5,583 nt of DNA from assembly GCA_017380355.1 (NCBI GenBank), contig JAFOED010000068.1, positions 1 through 5,583 on the forward strand. The letters are read 5' to 3'. The notes under the pieces are model-generated. The model had not been told where the DNA came from, searched no databases, and saw only the letters and a program-made list of their open reading frames with translations. Of this stretch, positions 1 to 5,583 are shown in pieces. Within the stretch, counting starts at the first letter, position 1, and each line of letters opens with the position of its first letter. The DNA comes from Ruminococcus sp. GTDB taxonomy: Bacteria; Bacillota; Clostridia; Oscillospirales; Acutalibacteraceae. The position numbers and the translations under genes are program-made.

Positions 1-1805
1 GCATTATGCGTGACGACATAAAAATCGCTTTTTTACGTCACGCAACTAGTAAAGTTAAAGTGGAAGATGACCTTGACTCTATTTCTACACTGGGATTCAG
101 AGGTGAAGCGCTAGCTTCTATTTCTGCTGTGTCCAGACTCGAACTTATCACTAAATCTGAAAACGAAGATATCGGCACACGATATGTTATTGCTGGTGGA
201 GATGAGGTTTCTTTTGATGATGCTGGCTGTCCGAATGGTACAACTTTTATCATCAGAGACTTGTTCTACAACATTCCTGCTCGAATGAAGTTTTTGAAGA
301 CAGATAAGGGAGAGGGAAATGCTGTATCGAATGTTATCGATAAAATTGCTTTATCTCATCCTGAAGTATCTATTACATTTATCAAAGATTCAAAACAGGT
401 GCTTAAAACATCCGGTGATGGCAAACTTCTTTCTGCTATATATTCAGTTTTTGGCAGAGATTTTTCTTCTGGATTACTTGAGGTTGACTACGAGCTTAAC
501 GGAGTTACTGTAAAAGGTTATATTTCGAAACCGCATAACGCTAGACCTAATCGACATATGCAGAATTTCTTCATTAACGGACGTTTTGTTAAGAGTCGCA
601 CAGCTATGGTAGCTGTAGAAGAAGCATGTAAAGGCTTTGTGATGGTTGGAAAATTTGCTTCCTGTGTGCTTAACATCGGTATTTCTTTTAATGCTGTTGA
701 TGTTAACGTGCACCCTGCGAAGATTGAGGTTCGTTTTGTTAACGAACGTCCTGTATATGATGCTGTTTACCACGCAGTAAAAACAGCGTTAACTATTGGT
801 GATACGCGTAAAAACGCTTCTTTTAATGTCGCTAAACCACAGCCTAAGGTTAATCCTTTTGAGTTAGCACAGAAGGTTTTCAGAGAACGCGATGAAGAAA
901 AGAAAGTAATTAAACCTGCTGCGACACCTTCTGTAAGCGAAAAGAAGAATATTGATCCGTTTGCTTTACTTGATGTTGAAGTTAATAAACCTAAAGTTAA
1001 ACCGATTTCTTTCTCACAAAAGGTTAGCGAACCTGATTTAGGTTTTACGTATATTAATCCTGAAAAAGTCGCAGAGCAGCCTGCTGTATCAGAACAGCAG
1101 GAAGAAAATATTCAACCTGTTGAAATTAAAGAAAAAATAGAAGTTTCACCTACCCCTATAGAGGAAGAACCTGAAATAAAGTTTGTTGAAGAGCCTATCG
1201 TTCAAGAAATAAAACCTCTTATCGAAATAGATGAAAACGCGTTTAGATTTATTGGTGAAGCATTTAAAACATACATAATCATCGAAAAAAATGATAAAGA
1301 GCTAATGTTTATCGATAAACACGCAGCTCACGAAAGAATTATTTATGAAAAACTCAAAAAGGACAAAGGTAACGGCTTTATGCAGATGCTGTTACAGCCT
1401 GTCTCTGTTACTCTCAATAAGATTGATTATGATTCTGTAATTGGTGATCTTGATGTCTTTAAACTCAGCGGTTTTGAAGTCGAAGACTTCGGCAACGGAG
1501 TTGTATTGGTACGTAGCGCTCCGCAGTATCTCGATAGTGAAGATATAGAGCAGACTATCATTGAGATGGCTGGCTACCTTTCTGATAACAGAAAGAGTAT
1601 TCGCACCGAGCATATGGAATGGATTTATCACAACGTTGCGTGCAGAGCTGCTATTAAAGCGGGAAACAAAAGCACAGATCTTGAGCTTATTGATATTGCT
1701 AAAAAACTTGAGAATGATCCTACATTAAAGCACTGTCCTCACGGCAGACCGCTTAGCGTTATTGTTAAGAAGAGTGAAATAGAAAAATTATTCGGCAGGG
1801 TGTGA
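1..1805 (+). CDS. mutL: DNA mismatch repair protein MutL (5'-truncated by the window edge)
   Basis: MutL couples MutS mismatch recognition to strand incision and removal. The reading frame is open from base 3 and enters inside the GHKL ATPase domain. The first residues (partial Gly codon, then Ile) look like the end of the DNGxGI motif, so the ATG at 6 is internal and about 55-60 residues are missing upstream. Numbering from that Met: FLRHATSK at 9-16, ATP-lid motif GFRGEAL at 30-36, NVHPAK with the conserved ATPase lysine at 234-239. A Pro/Glu/Lys/Val-rich linker spans about 270-410. The C-terminal dimerisation/endonuclease domain starts near 413 and has the metal-site motif DKHAAHERIIYE at 437-448 (DQHA(X)2E(X)4E with Q replaced by K), a likely beta-clamp-binding QMLLQP at 460-465, ACR at 545-547, CPHGRP at 577-582 and FGR at 596-598. 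These mark the nicking-competent MutL found in bacteria without MutH. miaA follows after 4 nt. Confidence 0.97.
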   Translation, partial: IMRDDIKIAFLRHATSKVKVEDDLDSISTLGFRGEALASISAVSRLELITKSENEDIGTRYVIAGGDEVSFDDAGCPNGTTFIIRDLFYNIPARMKFLKTDKGEGNAVSNVIDKIALSHPEVSITFIKDSKQVLKTSGDGKLLSAIYSVFGRDFSSGLLEVDYELNGVTVKGYISKPHNARPNRHMQNFFINGRFVKSRTAMVAVEEACKGFVMVGKFASCVLNIGISFNAVDVNVHPAKIEVRFVNERPVYDAVYHAVKTALTIGDTRKNASFNVAKPQPKVNPFELAQKVFRERDEEKKVIKPAATPSVSEKKNIDPFALLDVEVNKPKVKPISFSQKVSEPDLGFTYINPEKVAEQPAVSEQQEENIQPVEIKEKIEVSPTPIEEEPEIKFVEEPIVQEIKPLIEIDENAFRFIGEAFKTYIIIEKNDKELMFIDKHAAHERIIYEKLKKDKGNGFMQMLLQPVSVTLNKIDYDSVIGDLDVFKLSGFEVEDFGNGVVLVRSAPQYLDSEDIEQTIIEMAGYLSDNRKSIRTEHMEWIYHNVACRAAIKAGNKSTDLELIDIAKKLENDPTLKHCPHGRPLSVIVKKSEIEKLFGRV

Positions 1806-1809
1806 TTTT

Positions 1810-2766
1810 ATGGCTGACAACAGAATACCTATCGTTTGTGTTGTCGGGCCTACTGCCAGTGGTAAGACTTCACTTTCAGTGAAACTTGCTCAGGTTTTTG
1901 ACGGAGAGATTATTTCTGCCGATTCTATGCAGATTTACAAGGGTATGGATATCGCTACCGCGAAGCCTACTAAGGATGAAATGTGTGGCATAAAACACCA
2001 CCTTATGGACTTTTTAGATGCCGATAAAAGTTTTTCTGTAGCCCAGTACTGTGAATTAGCTCATGAGATTATTAGAGATGTACACTCTCGTGGAAAACTC
2101 CCGATTTTGGTCGGTGGTACAGGTCTTTATGTTGATTCATTGCTTAATAATATTACTTTTGCTGATTCTGATTGTAACGAAGAACTTCGTAATGAATTGC
2201 AAATTAAGTGTGATGAAAGCGGAGTCGAGACTTTACTTGATGAGCTTCGCGAATTTGATCCTGAAACTGCAGATAAATTAAGTGTCGAAAAAAACGCAAA
2301 GCGTATCATCAGAGCTATCGAAGTTTACAGAGTTACCGGTGTTACGATGAGTGAACACAACAGAAACTCGCGAATGATTGAGTCACCGTATAAGGTTGCT
2401 AAAATCGGTTTAACCGCTACAGATAGACAGTTTTTATATGATAGAATCAATACTCGAGTTGATGTTATGTTAAAAAACGGACTTTTGGAAGAAGCAAAAG
2501 AAGCTCAAAAATTCGAATTTAGTAACACTTCATCAATGGCAATTGGTCACAAAGAGCTAATGCCTTATTTTGATGGTGTTGATACACTCGAAAACTGTAT
2601 AGAAAACTTGAAAATGCAGACTCGTCGCTATGCTAAAAGACAGCTTACGTGGTTTCGACGAGATGAAAATATAAATTGGATTAATATTGATATCAATGAT
2701 AATGAAAGTGTTGTACAGCTTGCTGTTTGCACGATTAAGAAGGTTTTGTTTAATGAAGAAAACTAA
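1810..2766 (+). CDS. miaA: tRNA dimethylallyltransferase MiaA
   Basis: MiaA transfers a dimethylallyl group from dimethylallyl diphosphate to N6 of A37 in tRNAs reading UNN codons, giving i6A, which MiaB may further modify. The 318-residue product is complete and of normal family length. Visible motifs: P-loop GPTASGKT at 13-20; ADSMQIYKGMDIATAKP starting at 37, with the family's catalytic Asp at 38; GGTGLY at 102-107 with the conserved Thr in the substrate channel; the DRINTRVD motif in the C-terminal half; and RQLTWFRR at 277-284 near the end, typical of the tRNA-binding region. The ATG lies 4 nt after the mutL stop, with a moderate Shine-Dalgarno-like AGGGTG (1797-1802) inside the mutL end, so translation is probably coupled. 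The mutL-miaA order is common in bacteria. The next gene overlaps its last 14 nt, and no hfq follows, unlike many mutL-miaA loci. Confidence 0.97.
   Translation: MADNRIPIVCVVGPTASGKTSLSVKLAQVFDGEIISADSMQIYKGMDIATAKPTKDEMCGIKHHLMDFLDADKSFSVAQYCELAHEIIRDVHSRGKLPILVGGTGLYVDSLLNNITFADSDCNEELRNELQIKCDESGVETLLDELREFDPETADKLSVEKNAKRIIRAIEVYRVTGVTMSEHNRNSRMIESPYKVAKIGLTATDRQFLYDRINTRVDVMLKNGLLEEAKEAQKFEFSNTSSMAIGHKELMPYFDGVDTLENCIENLKMQTRRYAKRQLTWFRRDENINWINIDINDNESVVQLAVCTIKKVLFNEEN
2737..2743 (+). promoter_or_regulatory. Ribosome binding site for the HlyD-like gene
   Basis: AAGAAGG lies inside the 3' end of miaA, 9 nt before the ATG at 2753. It supports that start over the in-frame ATG at 2687. 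Starting at 2687 would add 22 residues encoded entirely within miaA ahead of a typical Lys-rich cytoplasmic N-terminus. Confidence 0.7.
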
Positions 2767-4111
2767 ACATCATTCAGAGCATAAAACACATAAAAGAACA
2801 TCAGAACAAAAAGCTGCTACCAGAAAACTTACTTCGCGTATTGTTATAGGTGTTACTGTTGCACTTATGTTTATATTTATTGTGTTTATTTTTGTTACAA
2901 CTAATTTTATGGGAAGCGACGGAATTATCACTGAGGTTACCTATAAAACAATTGCTCACGACACTATTAATACTACTGGCTTTGTCATCCGTGATGAGGA
3001 GTGTATTAAGAATGCATCAAATGGAGTGCTTGTTTATCAGGTCGAAAATGGTGAAAAAATAACTGCAAACGGTGTTATTGCTAATGTGTATAAAGATGAG
3101 GCAGATGCTGTTAATTACCAAAAAATCTGTAGTTTAGAAGAAGAAATCGCAGATTTAAAAGAACTCAACAGTATTATGGGTGCTTCAAATGTAGGTCTTG
3201 ATTCTGTTAATAATAAACTCGACCAGCGACTAACTTCTTTTATCGAATGTGTTAATAAGCGTGATTTTAATGCGATTTCTGATAACGAAAGTGAACTTTT
3301 ATCTGCTATATACCGAAAACAGATAATCACAGGTGACCAGAAGAACTTCGATGAGCAAATCGCTAAGCTAGAAAGTGAGAAAGAATCACTTGAAAACAAC
3401 AACAGCGGCAGTACTTCTACTATCACCACAAAAGATTCTGGATACTTTGTTTCCGATATTGATGGATATGAGAGCGCTTTTTCTGTTGATGAACTATCAC
3501 AGATTAAAAGCTCAGATCTAGAAAAAGTTAAACCTATTGAATTTAAGCCTGAAGATTACGTTGGTAAGGTTATTAAAGGTGTCAACTGGTATATTGCTTG
3601 CCCGATAACTCAGGAAGAAGCAGTTGCTATCAATCACTCGAATTCAGATATAAGTATTAGAATCCCTTATGCTACCAGTGAGTCAATTCCTGTTAAGGTT
3701 ATTTCTGTTAATCAGTTTTCAAATGAGAAAAAAGCTGTTGCTATCTTAGAATGTAATTTTATGAATCCTGCTCTCGCTAAAATAAGAAGTGAGGCTATTG
3801 AAATTCAGCTTAATACATACGAAGGTCTTAAAGTCAGCAAAAAAGCCTTACACGACAGTACTGTTGATATTCAGGTTGTAGATACAGAAGGTAATGAAAT
3901 TACTAAAGAAGCTAAAGTGCAAGGTGTTTACGTTAAGTACGGAGATCAGCTTATCTTTAAGCAGATATTTATTATTTATTCGGGTGAAGATTATGTTATC
4001 TGTAGCGAACAGCCGGGTGAAAACGCTGCTGTTAACGTTCCTAATATCACGTTGTATGATGAAGTTGTAGTAGAAGGAGATGATTTGTACTATGGCAAGC
4101 TCATTAATTGA
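2753..4111 (+). CDS. Single-pass membrane HlyD-family (membrane fusion protein-like) adaptor, function unknown
   Basis: The 452-residue product begins with a basic, His-rich cytoplasmic tail (1-29), followed by one strongly hydrophobic segment at about 30-50 (VALMFIFIVFIFV), with the rest predicted outside the membrane. The order resembles HlyD/membrane-fusion proteins. A first lipoyl-like half lies around 91-113 (GVLVYQVENGEKI). A putative helical hairpin spans about 122-218, with heptad-like LEEEIADLKEL and EQIAKLESEKESL. A second lipoyl-like half begins near 228 (DSGYFVSDIDGYE). A beta-rich C-terminal part contains TYEGLKVSKKAL and GVYVKYGDQLIF, which look like the family's C-terminal barrel motifs. 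Similar proteins in Clostridia are usually labelled putative membrane fusion or HlyD-family proteins without experimental function. No ABC or RND transporter gene is nearby, so export is unproven. It overlaps miaA by 14 nt and yggS by 20 nt, implying co-translation with the division-linked genes. A scaffold or envelope role is inference. Confidence 0.85.
   Translation: MKKTKHHSEHKTHKRTSEQKAATRKLTSRIVIGVTVALMFIFIVFIFVTTNFMGSDGIITEVTYKTIAHDTINTTGFVIRDEECIKNASNGVLVYQVENGEKITANGVIANVYKDEADAVNYQKICSLEEEIADLKELNSIMGASNVGLDSVNNKLDQRLTSFIECVNKRDFNAISDNESELLSAIYRKQIITGDQKNFDEQIAKLESEKESLENNNSGSTSTITTKDSGYFVSDIDGYESAFSVDELSQIKSSDLEKVKPIEFKPEDYVGKVIKGVNWYIACPITQEEAVAINHSNSDISIRIPYATSESIPVKVISVNQFSNEKKAVAILECNFMNPALAKIRSEAIEIQLNTYEGLKVSKKALHDSTVDIQVVDTEGNEITKEAKVQGVYVKYGDQLIFKQIFIIYSGEDYVICSEQPGENAAVNVPNITLYDEVVVEGDDLYYGKLIN
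4074..4079 (+). promoter_or_regulatory. Ribosome binding site for yggS
   Basis: AAGGAG, within a longer AGAAGGAGA purine run in the 3' end of the HlyD-like gene, lies 12 nt before the ATG at 4092. An alternative in-frame ATG at 4080 directly abuts this motif and is too close to use it, so 4092 is the preferred start although the spacing is slightly long. Confidence 0.6.
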
Positions 4112-4804
4112 TGTTGAGTATAATTACAAAACTATAACAGAGAATATTGAAAAAGCTGCTTCTAAGGTTGGAAAGAGTGCATCTGATATTACTTTTCTTG
4201 CCGCTACTAAACGGTAGATGCATCTACTATCAATCACGCTATTTCACTTGGTCTTAAATATATCGGTGAGAATAGGGTGCAGGAGCTTTTATCCAAATAC
4301 GACGATTATGATTTAGAACATGCTTCTTTGCAGTTTATTGGACATCTTCAATCTAATAAAGTACGTCAGATTATAGATAAAGTAGATTTGATTCAGTCGG
4401 TTGACTCATTAAAGCTCGCTAGCGAAATTTCTAGACAGGCTGTTTTGAAGAATAGAAATATCGATATACTTGTTGAAGTTAACATCGGAAGAGAAGAAAA
4501 TAAATCTGGTGTAATTCCTGAAGCTCTCACTGAATTGCTTTATGAAATCAAGGATTTACCTAATATTAGCGTTAAAGGCCTTATGGCAATTCCGCCGATT
4601 TGTGATAATTCACAGAAAATTTGTAAATATTTTGATAATATGCATAAAATGTTTATTGACATTAAAGGTCAAAATATAGATAATATATCTATGGAAGTAT
4701 TGTCTATGGGTATGTCTGATGACTATTATGAGGCAATATTGTCCGGTTCTAATATGGTAAGAGTCGGTTCTGCTCTTTTTGGAGCACGCAACTATAACAT
4801 ATAA
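4092..4804 (+). pseudogene. yggS: YggS/YlmE-family PLP-binding protein (PLP homeostasis), interrupted by a one-base frameshift
   Basis: YggS (YlmE, PLPBP) proteins are single-domain, alanine-racemase-fold pyridoxal phosphate carriers that help maintain PLP and amino-acid homeostasis. The 5' part (4092-4217) encodes an N-terminal helix and the PLP-lysine strand ITFLAATK, with Lys40, then meets TAG at 4215. Adding one base to the A run at 4209-4211 restores the family sequence: ATKTVDAST continues into GENRVQELL, FIGHLQSNKVR, LVEVNIGREENKSGV, LMAIPP, SMGMSDDY and the phosphate-binding VRVGSALFGAR, ending at TAA 4802-4804. The repaired protein would have 237 residues, close to the family's usual length. 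Everything else is intact, so this is either a sequence error or a recent mutation. As written, only a 41-residue peptide is made from the normal start. A GTG at 4277 could start the 3' part, but that product would lack the PLP lysine. Its position directly before sepF matches ylmE in B. subtilis. Confidence 0.9.
4209..4217 (+). other. Frameshift point in yggS
   Basis: The bases read AAA CGG TAG in the upstream frame. Reading AAA ACG GTA GAT, with one extra A, gives the expected Lys-Thr-Val-Asp continuation. The downstream frame is closed just upstream by TAA at 4208-4210, so the frame change must fall in 4209-4214. No classical X XXY YYZ slippery heptamer is present (the local sequence is GCT ACT AAA CGG), which argues against programmed -1 frameshifting and for a one-base deletion in the sequence or the genome. 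Confidence 0.88.
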
Positions 4805-4806
4805 TT

Positions 4807-4811
4807 GGAGG
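4807..4811 (+). promoter_or_regulatory. Ribosome binding site for sepF
   Basis: A strong GGAGG lies directly after the yggS stop, 8 nt before the ATG at 4820. It fixes the sepF start there rather than at the in-frame TTG at 4805. It is the best Shine-Dalgarno in the window, so SepF synthesis need not depend on upstream translation through the frameshifted yggS. Confidence 0.8.
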
Positions 4812-4819
4812 TTAAACAC

Positions 4820-5326
4820 ATGGCTGGTTTTGTTGATAAATTTAAACGTATGTGGGATGCTCCTGATGATGAATACGAGTACGACGAGTACGGATATGGT
4901 AATCAGGATGATGAAATAGAAGAAACTCATTCTAGCAGAAGAAGTAGCAGTAGCAGAAACTACGATGACTATGATGATTATTCAGACCGTCAGCCTGCAA
5001 GAGAGTCTTCTCGCAGAAGCAAGGTTGTTAATATCAGCGCTACAGCAAAGCTTCAGGTAGCTCTTTTTAAACCTGAGAAGTTTGGTGAAGAGACTCGTAA
5101 TATTGCTGATGAACTCGTAAAGACTCACACAGTAGTGCTTAATCTCGAGAATACAAATAAAGATATGGCTAGAAGAATTATCGATTTCTTAAGTGGTGTT
5201 GCTTACGCTAACCGCGGAAAAATCAAGAAGGTTTCTGCTAATACTTTCATTATTATTCCAAGCAACGTTGACCTTACAGGCGACGATTTACTCGATGAGC
5301 TTGAACACAGCGGTCTTTACTTTTAA
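4820..5326 (+). CDS. sepF: Cell division protein SepF
   Basis: SepF binds the C-terminus of FtsZ and tethers Z-ring filaments to the membrane in Gram-positive bacteria, forming arcs or rings that guide septum assembly. The 168-residue product has the three expected parts. An N-terminal amphipathic membrane-anchoring helix (MAGFVDKFKRMWD) is followed by a disordered linker at about 14-67, rich first in Asp/Glu/Tyr and then in Ser/Arg. The globular SepF domain runs from about 68 to the end, with VVLNLENTNKDMARRIIDFLSG (in two parts, 109-118 and 119-126) and the following AYANRGKIKKV and NTFIIIPSNV strands. The conserved FLSG is at 123-126, in the region involved in dimer and polymer contacts in characterised homologues. 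It begins 15 nt after the yggS stop and its stop codon overlaps the next start by 1 nt, the arrangement expected of a ylm-type division cluster. Confidence 0.95.
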   Translation: MAGFVDKFKRMWDAPDDEYEYDEYGYGNQDDEIEETHSSRRSSSSRNYDDYDDYSDRQPARESSRRSKVVNISATAKLQVALFKPEKFGEETRNIADELVKTHTVVLNLENTNKDMARRIIDFLSGVAYANRGKIKKVSANTFIIIPSNVDLTGDDLLDELEHSGLYF

Positions 5327-5583
5327 TGAATAACGAAGATAAACTCGTTATTTCTAAGGCTGAAGATACAATATACCTCTCTCAGAAACGATTTAGTCCT
5401 GTGTTTTATGGGTTTTTAAATGAACATGAAACGCAGATAATTAAGGATAATGTTTATCTTGATGAATCATGTGTGTTCTGGGGCGGCTTTGGTGATTCTT
5501 TACGTGTCATTTTTGGTGCAGGCGTTAATAACACAGACAATTTTCCGATAACAACTCTAAAATTTTCATTCAAAAAAGAGTAC
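5326..5583 (+). CDS. ylmH: YlmH-like RNA-binding protein, N-terminal part (3'-truncated by the window edge)
   Basis: The ATG at 5326-5328 shares its A with the sepF TAA stop, and the frame stays open for 86 codons to the right edge. The encoded start resembles the N-terminal domain of YlmH: LSQKRFSPVFYGFLNEHE (expected xKRxSPxFxGFLxxxE), then CVFWGGFGDSLRVIFG (expected FWGGYxxAER.xxG) and FPITTLKFSF (expected FPIxxLxI). The C-terminal S4 RNA-binding domain that defines the family would lie outside the window. YlmH has been linked to ribosome/50S-associated RNA binding and, genetically, to the division cluster. No clear Shine-Dalgarno is visible before the start (5312-5325 is pyrimidine/AT-rich), so translation probably depends on reinitiation after sepF. 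In B. subtilis ylmG lies between sepF and ylmH, and here it is absent. The identification rests on N-terminal motifs only. Confidence 0.85.
   Translation, partial: MNNEDKLVISKAEDTIYLSQKRFSPVFYGFLNEHETQIIKDNVYLDESCVFWGGFGDSLRVIFGAGVNNTDNFPITTLKFSFKKEY

Noticed and set aside
729..747. 7-bp inverted repeat GTTCGTT / AACGAAC around a 5-nt loop
   Set aside because: It encodes the conserved VRFVNERP segment of MutL, so the bases are explained by coding. No T tract or operator context.
474..773. Antisense reading frame of 99 codons opposite mutL
   Set aside because: It lies opposite a highly conserved MutL segment, has no recognisable domain or ribosome binding site, and is a shadow of the coding strand. 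The same applies to other antisense frames at 3115-3429 and 4610-4930.
1080..1101. Perfect 8-bp inverted repeat (CCTGCTGT / ACAGCAGG) with a 6-nt loop
   Set aside because: It lies inside the mutL linker coding region, has no following T run, and one such hairpin is not surprising in a window this size. It is not a convincing terminator or regulatory site.
2687..2752. 22-residue N-terminal extension of the HlyD-like protein from ATG 2687
   Set aside because: It is encoded within miaA, and the AAGAAGG site is correctly placed for the ATG at 2753.
4218..4313. Short reading frame starting at the ATG just after the yggS TAG
   Set aside because: It encodes about 31 residues in the frame abandoned by yggS with no recognisable content. 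The overlapping frame carries clear YggS sequence.
4277..4804. Independent gene starting at GTG 4277
   Set aside because: Family sequence continues upstream in the same frame to 4211, and the PLP lysine lies before that, so this is the 3' part of a frameshifted yggS rather than a separate gene.

Overview
The window is a gene-dense, AT-rich stretch of bacterial chromosome with all genes on the + strand and essentially no intergenic space. The protein families suggest a low-GC Gram-positive of the class Clostridia, perhaps the Ruminococcaceae/Oscillospiraceae side. The evidence is an endonuclease-type MutL (metal-site motifs present, so no MutH dependence), MiaA directly after MutL, a Firmicute-type SepF, and a YlmH-like gene directly after SepF. 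Genus assignment is not possible from the sequence alone.

Layout: (1) mutL, missing its first roughly 55-60 codons beyond the left edge, 1-1805; (2) miaA, complete, 1810-2766; (3) a single-pass membrane HlyD-like adaptor protein, complete, 2753-4111; (4) a YggS/YlmE-family PLP-binding protein, 4092-4804, interrupted by a one-base frameshift right after its PLP lysine; (5) sepF, complete, 4820-5326; (6) the first 86 codons of a ylmH-like gene, 5326 to the right edge. Successive genes are 4 nt apart, overlap by 14 nt, overlap by 20 nt, are 15 nt apart, and overlap by 1 nt. No promoter, terminator, RNA gene, mobile element or CRISPR array is seen, and there is no gene-free stretch over 300 bases. 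The genes look like one co-transcribed, translationally coupled unit whose promoter and terminator lie outside the window.

Functionally the unit joins a DNA-repair and tRNA-modification pair (mutL-miaA) to a module related to the ylm cell-division cluster (yggS/ylmE-sepF-ylmH). The HlyD-like protein sits at the join, roughly where B. subtilis has ylmD. No ylmG is present between sepF and ylmH, and no hfq follows miaA. I see no wholly new system. The items most worth a second look are the yggS frameshift and the uncharacterised HlyD-like protein linked to the division genes.
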